Shown piece after piece: positions 8,598-17,438 of a stretch of DNA of 64,000 bases. The DNA is taken from positions 297,232 to 361,231 of the forward strand of contig VGFQ01000003.1 in NCBI GenBank assembly GCA_016868815.1, read 5' to 3'. The translations under genes and the position numbers were made by a program. Each line of letters starts with the position of its first letter. Positions within the stretch are counted from its first letter, which is position 1. Origin of the DNA: Bacteroidota bacterium (GTDB lineage Bacteria > Bacteroidota > Bacteroidia > Chitinophagales > Chitinophagaceae). The notes beneath the pieces were generated by a model that ran no database searches, was not told the DNA's origin, and saw nothing but the letters and a program-made list of their open reading frames with translations.

Positions 8598-9665
8598 TCA
8601 ATCCAATCGCACTGCTGGGAGGACGGTATCGGTGGCGACCCGGTTCATTTCGTAGGTGCCAGGATCCAGGAGGTAACGGATGGATTCCGCCTGCATGAGC
8701 TGTCGCTTTTCGAGGAATGCTTGCAAAGCCGCCTGGGGAAGGATAATGTACCTGTCGTCTTCCCTGGCAAGATGGTTGAATCCCGGATTTAACTGCTCAA
8801 AGAGGTGGATGTCAACACCCAGCATCCCTGCTACGATCAACGAGTGATAGATTCCTGTTATGCCCAGTCGCTGGGTTTCACCCACCCATTCGGGTGCTGC
8901 CAGCGGCGAGGGTAGGAGCAGTCCCGTGGTGATGCCTCCTCTGCCTTCAAGGCAGTAATGCGTGGCAATGAATTTTCTGATATGCTTCTGGGTCTCCCTG
9001 GGCAGTCGGTGTTCGATGCTCCAGAAATCCGATGGGCCTCCCTGGCGCAGGGAAGCCGACATCCGTCCGTTCCCGGCATTGAATGCAGCGATGGCCAACA
9101 GCCAGTCGCCATACTGCTGTTGCAGCTGCCGCAGGATCTTGGCGGCAGCCTGTGTACTTTTTCGAATATCCAGTCGCTCATCCAAGCCCGGACTTACCCG
9201 CAATCCCATCGCGCGTGCGGTGACGGGCATCAGCTGCCATGGGCCGGCGGCTCCCATGGGTGACTTCACCGTTCGGGAGAGTTTCGATTCAACGATGGCC
9301 AGGTACTTCAATTCGATGGGCAGCTTATGGGAGGCAAGGATCTTCTCCATGGTTCGAAGGGTAGCCTGGTTGCGGGCGCACAGCAGTTGCAAGAAAACCT
9401 GGTTCTGATCTACATAATGTCGCACGAAGTCAGCCGCCATTGGATGCAGCCCGGCCATCTCATACCTTACCTCCAGGCGGGGGTCGGTCGCCTGCAGAGA
9501 TTCAGGCAGAAGTTGTTCAGCCAGTTGCTTATGTCCATGGGGGAGGGATGCCATCGGGAAGGGGGGGAAGGAGTCCTGACAGTCATCCAATCCACCCGCG
9601 AATACTGCTGAATTGCAGGCTAAACAGAAGATCAGCGTGGTCAGGTGTTTGATATGGACAGACAT
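8598..9665 (-). CDS. Secreted MltD-like lytic transglycosylase
   Basis: Periplasmic enzyme that cleaves the MurNAc-GlcNAc bond to give 1,6-anhydro ends. With the start at 9665 (MSVHIKHLT) the 355-residue product has a clean signal peptide ending at about NSAVFA. The SLT domain (about residues 95-260) has the catalytic Glu in AIVESKLS (residue 126) and the following GAAGPWQLMPVTARAMGL and AFNAGNGRM motifs typical of family 1. The C-terminus (HLFEQLNPGFN...YIILPQ) resembles a degenerate LysM-like segment. Another in-frame ATG at 9674 is possible. It ends convergently with the epimerase gene. Confidence 0.87.
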   Translation of the reverse strand: MSVHIKHLTTLIFCLACNSAVFAGGLDDCQDSFPPFPMASLPHGHKQLAEQLLPESLQATDPRLEVRYEMAGLHPMAADFVRHYVDQNQVFLQLLCARNQATLRTMEKILASHKLPIELKYLAIVESKLSRTVKSPMGAAGPWQLMPVTARAMGLRVSPGLDERLDIRKSTQAAAKILRQLQQQYGDWLLAIAAFNAGNGRMSASLRQGGPSDFWSIEHRLPRETQKHIRKFIATHYCLEGRGGITTGLLLPSPLAAPEWVGETQRLGITGIYHSLIVAGMLGVDIHLFEQLNPGFNHLAREDDRYIILPQAALQAFLEKRQLMQAESIRYLLDPGTYEMNRVATDTVLPAVRLD

Positions 9666-9737
9666 TACATTCATCTCGTCTTGGGTTGGTGGAGGCCGGC
9701 TAAACAACAACAGGACAGTCTGTTTGTTGGATGCCGC

Positions 9738-11168
9738 TCACTGGTACCATCGCTGACAGCCCTGCAAGAGGATCTCTTCCTGGTACCGGTCGGCGAGTGC
9801 TTGTATACCAAACGGCATGCCATTCGTGTGCTTTCCGATGGGGAAACTTATCCCTGGAATTCCAGCCAAATTTGCATATACTGTGAATATGTCGGCTAGG
9901 AACATAGAGACGGCATCCTGGCTTTTTTCACCGAACCGAAAGGCGGTCGTGGGGGAGTTGGGGAGGATCAGCAAGTCGTAGGATTGAAAGAGCTGGCTGG
10001 TCTGATCAACAATGGCCTGACGGGCTTGTTGGGCCTTGCTGTAGTATGCGTCGAAATAGCCGGTGCTTAGGACGAAGGTTCCCAGCATGATGCGTTTTTT
10101 TACTTCCCTGCCAAATCCTTCGGAGCGGGATTGCCTGTATAATGCATCCAGGCTGGTCAATGGCTCTTCGGTACGATGGCCGTAGCGGACGCCATCATAG
10201 CGGGCGAGATTGCTAGATGCTTCCGCCGTGGTCAGGATGTAATAGGCAGGCACGATGTAGTCTAGGAAGTCGACATCAACGCCATCTACCTGGTGACCTT
10301 CTTTTGCGCGGGCGGTCAGGAATCGTTCCGCTCCTTCCCGGATTTCCGGGTCCAGCGACGGGTGATCCAGGGCTTGCCGGAAGTATGCCATCCGCCATGG
10401 TCTGCGGGAGGTCAGATGTTTGCTGTAGGCAGGCACTGCCCGAGAGGAGACCGTGGCATCATAGGCATCTGCCCCGGCGATGACTTCGAGGATCTGGGCC
10501 ACGTCTTGGGTGGATTTACCCAGGATGCCAATCTGATCGAAGGAGGATGCATACGCGATCAGGCCGTGGCGGGAAATGCGACCGTAGCTAGGTTTTAGGC
10601 CTATGAGGCCACAAAAATCGGCTGGCTGCCGGACGGAGCCACCTGTATCGCTTCCCAGACTGGCCATGCAAAGGCCGGCTGCCACCGCTGCGGCAGACCC
10701 CCCAGAAGAACCCCCAGGTACCCGTTGCTCGTCCAACGGGTTGAGGACTTTCCCATGGCAGGAGTGCTCATTGGAAGAACCCATCGCGAACTCGTCGCAG
10801 TTGAGGCTACCGATGATCAGAGCCTCTTCTTGAAGCAACCTTTCTACGACCGTGGCATGGAACAGTGGCCTGAAATCTCTGAGGATGGAAGACCCCGCCG
10901 TCAGACGGTGACCCTGGTAGCAGATGACATCTTTGATGCCGATGACGACGCCATGAAGCTTTCCCAGGGGTTGGCCATCGGCTCGACGCTGATCGAGCTG
11001 TCGGGCCCTTTGCAAGACTTCTTCTGAGTAAACGTCTACAAGCGCATTGATATGCGATTGGCTGCTGATGCGCTGTAGGTAATGGACAGCCACTGACTCA
11101 CAAGAGCAGGTGCCCTCCCGAAGACCGGAGTGGTACTCATCTATGGAAACATGCTCATACAAGAGCAA
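9738..11168 (-). CDS. gatA: GatA, Asp/Glu-tRNA amidotransferase subunit A
   Basis: Amidase subunit of GatCAB, which converts Glu-tRNA(Gln) and/or Asp-tRNA(Asn) to the amidated forms using ammonia released from glutamine. The 476-residue protein has the amidase Ser-cisSer-Lys triad: Lys79 in GVVIGIKDV, cis-Ser154 in VPGGSSGGSAAA and nucleophile Ser178 in GSDTGGSVRQPA. These positions coincide with those I recall for staphylococcal GatA, which argues for GatA over a generic amidase. No gatB or gatC is nearby in the window. It lies downstream of tatA on the same strand. Confidence 0.93.
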   Translation of the reverse strand: MLLYEHVSIDEYHSGLREGTCSCESVAVHYLQRISSQSHINALVDVYSEEVLQRARQLDQRRADGQPLGKLHGVVIGIKDVICYQGHRLTAGSSILRDFRPLFHATVVERLLQEEALIIGSLNCDEFAMGSSNEHSCHGKVLNPLDEQRVPGGSSGGSAAAVAAGLCMASLGSDTGGSVRQPADFCGLIGLKPSYGRISRHGLIAYASSFDQIGILGKSTQDVAQILEVIAGADAYDATVSSRAVPAYSKHLTSRRPWRMAYFRQALDHPSLDPEIREGAERFLTARAKEGHQVDGVDVDFLDYIVPAYYILTTAEASSNLARYDGVRYGHRTEEPLTSLDALYRQSRSEGFGREVKKRIMLGTFVLSTGYFDAYYSKAQQARQAIVDQTSQLFQSYDLLILPNSPTTAFRFGEKSQDAVSMFLADIFTVYANLAGIPGISFPIGKHTNGMPFGIQALADRYQEEILLQGCQRWYQ

Positions 11169-11201
11169 GCATTGGAAAACGGGGGAAGTGCCTTGCCAAG
11201 A

Positions 11202-11420
11202 CTACTTGGGCTCTTTTTCTTGCATGCCTTCCTCTATCTCACGTTTTACATTTGACTTGGCGTCATTGAATTCGCGGATGCCACGGCCAAGACCTCTCAT
11301 AAACTCAGGGATTTTACGGCCTCCGAATAAAATCAATACCGCCAGTACGATGAGGATCCACTCTGAGCCACCGGGCATGGATATCAGGAAAATAGTTTTG
11401 GAACCCATGTTGTCAAACAT
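11202..11420 (-). CDS. tatA: TatA-type twin-arginine translocase subunit
   Basis: Small pore-forming subunit of the Tat system, which exports folded proteins. The product is about 68-72 residues: a short N-terminus, a hydrophobic helix (SEWILIVLAVLILFGG), the hinge RKIPEFMRGLGRGIREF and a charged amphipathic tail ending EKEPK, all classic for TatA/E. The start is ambiguous: ATG at 11420 (MFDNMG) or ATG at 11408 (MGSK). The candidate promoter just upstream would favour 11408. Four proteins in this window carry Tat-like leaders that this protein could help export. Confidence 0.9.
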   Translation of the reverse strand: MFDNMGSKTIFLISMPGGSEWILIVLAVLILFGGRKIPEFMRGLGRGIREFNDAKSNVKREIEEGMQEKEPK

Positions 11421-11425
11421 TTGTT

Positions 11426-11456
11426 GAAAGATACACTTTATGAGCGATGCTGGCAA
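11426..11456 (-). promoter_or_regulatory. Putative tatA promoter (TTG-N20-TATCTTTC)
   Basis: On the minus strand a TTG is followed after 20 bases by TATCTTTC (11433 down to 11426), one base off the Bacteroidota -7 consensus TAnnTTTG and with correct spacing. Transcription would begin near 11420, making ATG 11408 the better tatA start. Confidence 0.4.
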
Positions 11457-11499
11457 CTTATCAGATAAATGAGAACACTTACCTGTCCAGCTAAAAGGA

Positions 11500-11853
11500 T
11501 TATTTTACCCGCTTCTCCTGGATACGGGCGCTCTTACCACTGCGGGAGCGGAGGAAATAGAGCTTGGCACGACGCACCTTGCCATTTTTATGGACCACCA
11601 CAGACTCTATGTGTGGGGAGGCAACCGGGAACGTCCTTTCTACTCCCACTCCATCAGACATTTTGCGGACGGTGAAGGTGGCCGTGTAGCCTTCTCCCTG
11701 ACGCTTGATCACATCTCCCTTAAAGCTCTGGATACGCTCCTTGTTTCCCTCTACGATCCTGTAATTGACGGTCACATTGTCACCTGCCTTAAACGAAGGA
11801 AGAGCACTTTTTGTACCTAGCTGTTCATGAATATATGTAATCGTGGGATTCAT
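11500..11853 (-). CDS. rplS: Ribosomal protein bL19
   Basis: Large-subunit protein at the 30S-50S interface. With the ATG at 11853 ([11 protein letters not shown]) the length is 117 residues, as expected (about 115). Conserved stretches include [47 protein letters not shown] and the basic C-terminus [18 protein letters not shown]. The frame is open 17 codons further upstream, but that extension falls outside the family, so I reject it. It lies between rny and tatA, separate from rpsP and rimM (59.6-60.7 kb), with which rplS is grouped in many bacteria. Confidence 0.96.
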   Translation of the reverse strand: MNPTITYIHEQLGTKSALPSFKAGDNVTVNYRIVEGNKERIQSFKGDVIKRQGEGYTATFTVRKMSDGVGVERTFPVASPHIESVVVHKNGKVRRAKLYFLRSRSGKSARIQEKRVK

Positions 11854-11902
11854 AATCGGGTATTTGGGGAGGTGAAGGTATGCCAAAAAAGGGATTTCTG
11901 CC

Positions 11903-11936
11903 AAGAAAATCCCACCCTCTGGGCGAGGGTGGTGGG
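11903..11936 (-). terminator. Intrinsic terminator after rny
   Basis: A GC-rich hairpin with stem CCCACCCTC pairing with GAGGGTGG(T)GGG, with one bulged base and a 5-base loop. On the minus strand it is followed by ATTTTCTT. It begins 8 bases past the rny stop codon, so it should end rny transcription before rplS. Confidence 0.7.
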
Positions 11937-11944
11937 AAAAGAGG

Positions 11945-13516
11945 TCAACGAGCTACATTCACAGAGCGTTTCTCTCGGATGACGGTCACTTTTATCTGCC
12001 CGGGATAGGTCATCTCATTTTGGATTTTCTGAGCCATTTCAAAACTTAGGCGTTCACTTTCACCATCGCTCATCTTATCAGCTTCTACGATGACCCTTAA
12101 TTCTCGGCCTGCTTGGATGGCATAGGCTTTTTCTACGCCGCCATAGCTAAGGGCAAGGTTTTCGAGGTCTCTGATACGCTGTATATATTGTTGCATGATC
12201 TCCCTCCTTGCACCGGGCCGCGCCCCGCTGATGGCATCGCAAGCCTGGACGATAGGGGATATGACGTATTGCATCTCCGTCTCATCGTGGTGGGCGGCAA
12301 TGGCATTGACCACGGCAGGGTTTTCTCCATATTTCTCCGCCAGCCGCCCTCCGAGCAGGGCATGGCTCAGTTCTGTTTCTTCGTCTGGCACCTTTCCGAT
12401 GTCGTGTAGCAGGCCCGCCCTTTTAGCCAGTTTGGGGTTGAGTCCCAGCTCGGCTGCCATGATACCGCAGAGGTTGGCCACTTCCCGACTGTGCATCAGC
12501 AAGTTTTGACCGTAAGACGACCGGAAGCGCATCTTGCCCACGACCCGTACCAGCTCTTTATGCAGACCGTGGATGCCCAACTCGATGATCGTACGCTCCC
12601 CGATCTCAATAACTTGCTCCTCCAGCTGTCGACGTGTTTTGTCAACCACCTCCTCAATACGGGCCGGGTGAATTCGTCCGTCCGCCACCAGCCGCTGCAG
12701 CGAGAGGCGGGCAATTTCCCGGCGGAGCGGGTCGAAGGAACTCAGGACAATGGCCTCCGGGGTATCATCCACCACCAAGTCGACCCCAGTGGCAGCCTCT
12801 ATCGCACGAATATTCCGGCCTTCCCTGCCGATGATTTGTCCTTTGATCTCATCACTTTCGAGATTGAATACGGTCACCGTATTCTCGATGGTCTGTTCCG
12901 CTCCCGTCCGCTGGATGGTCTGGATGATGATCTTACGGGCTTCTTTGTTGGCCCGCTGGCGGGCATCTTCAATGATTTCTTGCTGGAGCGACAGCGCCTT
13001 GGTCTGTACCTCCTGCCGCAATGAATCCAATAGTTGAATCTTGGCCTCTTCAGCCGATAGCTGGGCTATTTTTTCAAGTCGGCGGATATGCTCTTCTTGG
13101 TGTTTTTCGAGTTCGCTGCGCTTCTGGTTTACCACTTCCACCTGCCGGTTGAGTTGATCTTTGATGACATCATTCTCTTTTGACTGTTTTTCCAGGTTCT
13201 CCAACCGCTGATTGATGCTCTGCTCTTTTTGTTTGACCCGGTTCTCCTGTTCCGCTGCTTTCTTGTTTTTTTCCAGGAGCTCACGGTCATGCTCGGCCTT
13301 CAGTTGGACGAACTTCTCCTTAGCCTCCAATAGCTTTTCCTTGCGCAGGTTCTCTGCCTGCACACCTGCATCTGCCAGGATTTTAGCCGACTGCTCCTCC
13401 GCTTCTTGGATTTTTCGCTTAGATCCCTTTGAAAAGATCAGCTTTCCAACAATAATGCCCACGATCAGGGCTACGACGGAGGATATGGCGAGGAGAGTAT
13501 TCGGGTCGATGGGCAT
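11945..13516 (-). CDS. rny: RNase Y, membrane-anchored endoribonuclease
   Basis: Initiates mRNA decay at the membrane. The 523-residue length matches the family (about 520). Order: an N-terminal transmembrane helix ([22 protein letters not shown]), a long charged coiled coil (about residues 30-200), a KH RNA-binding domain ([18 protein letters not shown]) and an HD phosphohydrolase domain with the metal-binding [13 protein letters not shown] and [10 protein letters not shown]. The start MPIDPNTLL places the anchor at the N-terminus. A -7-like TATCTTCG lies about 50 bases upstream, so it probably has its own promoter despite lying 106 bases after zapA. Confidence 0.96.
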   Translation of the reverse strand: MPIDPNTLLAISSVVALIVGIIVGKLIFSKGSKRKIQEAEEQSAKILADAGVQAENLRKEKLLEAKEKFVQLKAEHDRELLEKNKKAAEQENRVKQKEQSINQRLENLEKQSKENDVIKDQLNRQVEVVNQKRSELEKHQEEHIRRLEKIAQLSAEEAKIQLLDSLRQEVQTKALSLQQEIIEDARQRANKEARKIIIQTIQRTGAEQTIENTVTVFNLESDEIKGQIIGREGRNIRAIEAATGVDLVVDDTPEAIVLSSFDPLRREIARLSLQRLVADGRIHPARIEEVVDKTRRQLEEQVIEIGERTIIELGIHGLHKELVRVVGKMRFRSSYGQNLLMHSREVANLCGIMAAELGLNPKLAKRAGLLHDIGKVPDEETELSHALLGGRLAEKYGENPAVVNAIAAHHDETEMQYVISPIVQACDAISGARPGARREIMQQYIQRIRDLENLALSYGGVEKAYAIQAGRELRVIVEADKMSDGESERLSFEMAQKIQNEMTYPGQIKVTVIREKRSVNVAR

Positions 13517-13622
13517 TTTGGGTCATTTTCACTCTGTGATGGGGCGTTTGTGCGCACTTTCCCCAGTGGCTCGAAGATACGAAACCAGGCCCAAACCCTG
13601 AAACAGGAATCCAGTTGGCCGC

Positions 13623-13931
13623 TCAGGCTGAATCGCCCGACGACTCTAACAAATTGTCGATCAATGTACCCAGCGAGGCAAGCTCCTCCGACACTGCACT
13701 TATCTCCCCCTGTCCGTTGGGCCCTAGCCTGGATTCCGACAAGTGCCATAACAAGACCATGGCGAGATAGTCCTGCATGTCCTTTCCGGCGAAGCGGATT
13801 TTGAAGTCCTGGATCTGATCATTGATCGCTTTGGCCATCTTTCGCAGCCTTTCCTCATCATTCGGGGCAATCAGCACCCGGTAGGCACGGTCGCCGACAG
13901 GGATGTTAACAGGGATTGACTGTTGCATCAA
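13623..13931 (-). CDS. zapA: ZapA-family Z-ring stabiliser
   Basis: Cytosolic protein that bundles FtsZ filaments. The 102-residue product shows the family pattern: beta-strand-rich N-terminus (IPVNIPVGDRAYRVLIAPNDEERLRKMAKAINDQI), a central amphipathic helix (GKDMQDYLAMVLLWHLSE) and a C-terminal coiled-coil helix. It lies in a minus-strand run with pheT and a small coiled-coil protein, an arrangement I recall from other Bacteroidota. Either of the first two ATG codons could be the start. Confidence 0.88.
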   Translation of the reverse strand: MMQQSIPVNIPVGDRAYRVLIAPNDEERLRKMAKAINDQIQDFKIRFAGKDMQDYLAMVLLWHLSESRLGPNGQGEISAVSEELASLGTLIDNLLESSGDSA

Positions 13932-13938
13932 TTTTTTT

Positions 13939-14340
13939 TTAGAAAATATTTGGGTGTGCGAAAAAAACTACGTTTAACATCCTAGCTTCATAGCTTCCAT
14001 AAGCTTCGACTAATCTGGGATATAGGCTATTTCCTTCATATTGTGTTCTCTGGTCACGGTTGTAACATATGGTATCATATCCGCTAAGTTGAGGTTTCCA
14101 GTATTCATTGACAGTGCGGTGTTCGATCTGCCAAAGCCCACCAATGCCCGCTTGCACGCGGTGTTGATAGATGTGGCCCCCATGGGCTATGGTTCCCTGA
14201 CTCACAAGTTTTTTAAAGGCATACATACTTTTTACTGGCGCGGATGGAACGACTTGCTCTATGGCATAAATGCCATAGATCACAAGCACGGGTAATTCGG
14301 GAAGAGTGAGCGCATGGTGAAGAGGGTTTGAGGGCTTCAT
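13939..14340 (-). CDS. Uncertain 133-residue ORF between zapA and the coiled-coil gene
   Basis: Not recognised. The ATG at 14340 overlaps the stop of the preceding gene in an ATGA junction, and the frame stays open for 133 codons up to 7 bases before zapA. That argues for a real, coupled gene. Against this, the residue composition is unusual (rich in His and Tyr, few acidic residues), there is no domain or periodicity I can name, and codon use drifts AT-rich towards the end. The stretch could instead be non-coding RNA such as a 6S-type RNA, which I recall lying near zapA in related genomes. Confidence 0.35.
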   Translation of the reverse strand: MKPSNPLHHALTLPELPVLVIYGIYAIEQVVPSAPVKSMYAFKKLVSQGTIAHGGHIYQHRVQAGIGGLWQIEHRTVNEYWKPQLSGYDTICYNRDQRTQYEGNSLYPRLVEAYGSYEARMLNVVFFAHPNIF

Positions 14341-14624
14341 TCTTCGAGTTTGGCTATACATCTGTCGATTTCCCGGATGTAGTGTTCGATCACTTTCCCC
14401 ATTTCCTTGCCTGTTTTATCCGTTGACATACTGGCGCTGGCCTGCAGGATGCCGGCCTGTCTTTCCAGCACGGCATTTTTCTCCAGGGCTTGTTCCAAGT
14501 ACTGGGTCTTCCTGTCCAGCTCATGGCGAAGCCGAACGTTTTCTTTCTGTAAGTTCCGAAAGTCCCTCACCAGCCGGGTAAGCTTCTCTGAAATGCGCGA
14601 TATCTGGTCTGTGATGGGGTCCAT
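14337..14624 (-). CDS. Small coiled-coil protein, ZapB-like
   Basis: A 95-residue cytosolic protein that is almost entirely coiled coil: ISEKLTRLVRDFRNLQKEN continues into ELDRKTQYLEQALEKNAVLE with clear heptad spacing, then a polar C-terminal helix (VIEHYIREIDRCIAKLEE). It lies 5 bases after pheT and upstream of zapA, which suggests a role at the Z-ring comparable to ZapB. That function is inferred from context, not from sequence identity. Confidence 0.72.
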   Translation of the reverse strand: MDPITDQISRISEKLTRLVRDFRNLQKENVRLRHELDRKTQYLEQALEKNAVLERQAGILQASASMSTDKTGKEMGKVIEHYIREIDRCIAKLEE

Positions 14625-14629
14625 AGGTG

Positions 14630-17062
14630 TTAGATTCTGACTTGTGCGTTGAATGCTTGTTGATAGGTGCTCAGTATTTGTTGCATCATGTCGTCCACTT
14701 CTTCATCCGTCAGGGTCGCGTCATCGTCCCGGAAGCTGTAATGGATGGCGAGCGACTTTCGTTCTTTCCCAAGGCGCTCGCTTACAAATACATCGAAGAG
14801 CCCGAAGGTCTTAAGTTTTGGCAGGTGGAGATCTTTGGTCTTTGCACATACCTGTGCATACGGAAGGGATTTGTCCACCACGATCGCCAGGTCGCGCGAC
14901 ATGGTCGGGAATCTAGGTAGATCTTGGTGCCGGATGGTTACCCAGGAGGCCTGTTCCATGCAGGTCTTCCAGTCCAACGCTGCATACCACACGTCTTGCC
15001 GAATCTCAAAACGATGGGCCATTTCGGTTGAGATGCGCCCAAGGGTAGCGGCAGTCTGCCCATGGCAGGTTCCGATGAGCCGACCGTCGAGCCGGTCATC
15101 GTCGGGTGCTTCAGACCAGTCGGGCTGTGGCATTCCAAGCAATACAAAGAGGGCGTCGACCGTTCCCTTCAGATGAGAAAGCCCCGTGGCCCTGGACGGC
15201 TGATCCCAGGTCTGTGGGCGCAGGAGCCCGGACGTGAACAGGGCAAAGGATTCATGTTCTGTATAGGTGCCATCGGTGGACAATTGATATGTCTTGCCGA
15301 ATTCGAACAGCTGAAGGTCTACGTTCCGGTGGTTGAGGTTGCGGGCTACTGTTCTTAGACCGGACTCGATCAAAGACATGCGCATCATATCCAGCTCTGC
15401 GCTGAGGCTGTTAATCATTCGTACGGCTTGCGTGAGCTCTTCTGGCTGGTGGTGAGCACTAGAGGTGATGGAGTTGTTGACCATCTCATGAAATCCTAAC
15501 CCCGCAAGAGCGGCTGATATTTTTTCCCTCAGGGTTTCGCTGGCGTGATGGCTTTCCACGGCAGGGGTATATGAAATGTTGGAGGGGATCGGGATGTTGT
15601 CGAACCCGTCTATGCGCATCACCTCTTCGGCGATATCTGCCGGATGGGAAATGTCTGTTTTGTGATGGGGCACCTGGACGGTCATGCCGCCAGTCTCTTC
15701 CTGCAGGATGGAAAATCCCAATGCTTGCAGGATGGTCTTGACGGCTTGTGGAGCATATTGTTTACCACTGAGGCTGTTTAAGTATGCATAGGTGAAAGCA
15801 ACCTGTCGGCCAGTGGCTGGAATGGCATAGGCCTCTGAAGGTTGTGAGGAAAGATGTCCTCCGCTGAGGTCACAGATCAGCCGGGCAGCCCGCATCAGCA
15901 CATCCAGGGTTCGGCTAATGTCGACCCCTTTTTCGAAATGGGTGGCAGCGTCTGTCCGTAATCCATGCCGGAAGGAAGTCTTTCGGATGCCAGTAGGATG
16001 AAACCAGGCGCTCTCCAGGAAGATCTCCCGGGTGGACGCGCTGACGCCGCTGTTGATCCCACCATAGACGCCTCCCAGGCAAAGCGGACGCCCTTGGGCG
16101 TCACAGATCATCAGGTCTTCGGCGTGCAGCCGTCGTTCCTTTTCATCCAGGCCTAGAAAGGGGGTGTCCGCTGGCAATCGCATGATGCGGACCGAAGATC
16201 CGTGGATAGCTGCCGCATCGAAGGCATGGAGGGGCTGCCCTGTCTCATGCAGGACAAAGTTGGTAGCATCCACCACATTGTTGATGGGTCGCTGTCCAAT
16301 GGCTTGTAGCCTTCGTTGGAGCCATTGCGGGGATTCCCGCACCGTCACCCCCGAGATGCGGATGCCGGTATATCGGTGACAGGCATCCGGAGCCTCTATG
16401 CGCACCGGCCAGCCTTCCGGCAATCCTTCTAGCTCCGGGCATGGCGTGAAGGGGCTGTGTGGTACTACGTCAAGGCCTTCATGGTGATGCAGCCAGGCGC
16501 AGACATCCCGTGCCACTCCTAGATGGCTCATGGCATCGCTTCGGTTGGGCGTCAGTCCAATCGAGATGGTCTGATCTGAATATGGCTGGAAATAGGCTGC
16601 CGCAGTCATTCCCGGCGTCAGTTCCTCGGGCAGGACCATCACTCCCTCGTGCGAAGTACCTAGTCCGACTTCATCCTCTGCACAGATCATGCCTTGGCTA
16701 CGGACACCCCGGATGGTCGCCTCTTTCATGGTCACCGGCGATCGGCCGTTGGGATAAAGGGTGCTGCCTACGGGTGCGACCAGCACCGTTTGGCCGGCTG
16801 CAATATTAGGAGCCCCGCATACAATCTCGAGCGGAGCGTCCAGCCCCGTATCCACGCGGGTTACCTTCAACCGATCGGCCTTCGGATGCGGCGATACCTC
16901 CAGCACTTTCCCAATCACCAGTCCCTGCAAGCCGCCGGGCACTTCTTCATACGACTCCTGGCCCTCTACCTCCAGCCCGATGGCGTTTAAAATGGAGCTA
17001 AGCTTCTCTGGTGAGATGGGAATCGGAAGGCAGTCCAACATCCAACGATAGGAAAGAATCAT
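14630..17062 (-). CDS. pheT: Phenylalanine--tRNA ligase beta subunit
   Basis: Beta subunit of the cytoplasmic alpha2beta2 PheRS. The 810-residue length is normal. The start MILSYRWMLDCLPI is set by homology and by the -7 element just upstream; an upstream in-frame extension is rejected. Domains: N-terminal B1, EMAP-like tRNA-binding domain (VIGKVLEVSPHPKADRLKV at about 50), B3/B4 editing region (VDATNFVLHETGQPLHAFD), B5 domain (TILQALGFSI), the core fold, and the ferredoxin-like anticodon-binding domain at the C-terminus (FPTMSRDLAIVVDKSLPY). pheS is not in the window. Confidence 0.96.
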   Translation of the reverse strand: MILSYRWMLDCLPIPISPEKLSSILNAIGLEVEGQESYEEVPGGLQGLVIGKVLEVSPHPKADRLKVTRVDTGLDAPLEIVCGAPNIAAGQTVLVAPVGSTLYPNGRSPVTMKEATIRGVRSQGMICAEDEVGLGTSHEGVMVLPEELTPGMTAAAYFQPYSDQTISIGLTPNRSDAMSHLGVARDVCAWLHHHEGLDVVPHSPFTPCPELEGLPEGWPVRIEAPDACHRYTGIRISGVTVRESPQWLQRRLQAIGQRPINNVVDATNFVLHETGQPLHAFDAAAIHGSSVRIMRLPADTPFLGLDEKERRLHAEDLMICDAQGRPLCLGGVYGGINSGVSASTREIFLESAWFHPTGIRKTSFRHGLRTDAATHFEKGVDISRTLDVLMRAARLICDLSGGHLSSQPSEAYAIPATGRQVAFTYAYLNSLSGKQYAPQAVKTILQALGFSILQEETGGMTVQVPHHKTDISHPADIAEEVMRIDGFDNIPIPSNISYTPAVESHHASETLREKISAALAGLGFHEMVNNSITSSAHHQPEELTQAVRMINSLSAELDMMRMSLIESGLRTVARNLNHRNVDLQLFEFGKTYQLSTDGTYTEHESFALFTSGLLRPQTWDQPSRATGLSHLKGTVDALFVLLGMPQPDWSEAPDDDRLDGRLIGTCHGQTAATLGRISTEMAHRFEIRQDVWYAALDWKTCMEQASWVTIRHQDLPRFPTMSRDLAIVVDKSLPYAQVCAKTKDLHLPKLKTFGLFDVFVSERLGKERKSLAIHYSFRDDDATLTDEEVDDMMQQILSTYQQAFNAQVRI

Positions 17063-17438
17063 AGTCCCGGGGGCTTTCAAACAAAGATACACCCCGGGTT
17101 TGAACCCCCATGCCTCCGCCAACAGGACCTGCTCCAATTCACCTCCGGCAGTTCATCCTCGCCGCATCCAGGTTAAGATTTCAAGGGTACGATTACCTGT
17201 GGATATCCTTTCGTCACGGGGGGATTTTTTTATGTTCCCTGTGATCCTGGATATTTGCATGGTGGATAACAGCAAAAAACATGTGGATAATCTTCCTGGC
17301 AGGCTGTGACCAACTTTAATCCTTATGGTCCATAGGCAGCATCCCCCAAGCGGACTACTTTCGTCCGTATAGGTTGGATGGGGTCTTGTGTCCGAGGGAC
17401 TGGAACTGTTCGGGGAAAATTGATGGAAACTACTTCAC
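17063..17438. other. Divergent pheT/dnaB intergenic region with DnaA-box-like sites (possible oriC)
   Basis: These 376 bases contain no convincing gene. Three sites in the same orientation resemble the DnaA box written as TGTGGATAA: TGTGGATAT (17198-17206, one mismatch), GGTGGATAA (17261-17269, one mismatch) and TGTGGATAA (17282-17290, exact). A run of T (17224-17231) lies between the first two. dnaB starts about 150 bases downstream and dnaA lies about 21 kb away. This could be part of the replication origin or a DnaA-regulated dnaB promoter. Sequence alone does not decide. Confidence 0.4.
17082..17089 (-). promoter_or_regulatory. pheT -7 promoter element
   Basis: TATCTTTG on the minus strand is an exact match to the fixed bases of TAnnTTTG. 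It sits 19 bases before the pheT ATG. There is no good TTG at the -33 spacing. Confidence 0.5.

Noticed and set aside
8505..8792. 95-codon plus-strand frame after the epimerase gene
   Set aside because: Most of it is opposite the lytic transglycosylase gene, and its composition is not protein-like.
13517..13622. 6S RNA between zapA and rny
   Set aside because: The gap is only 106 bases, too short for a ~180-base 6S RNA, and reads as the rny promoter region.
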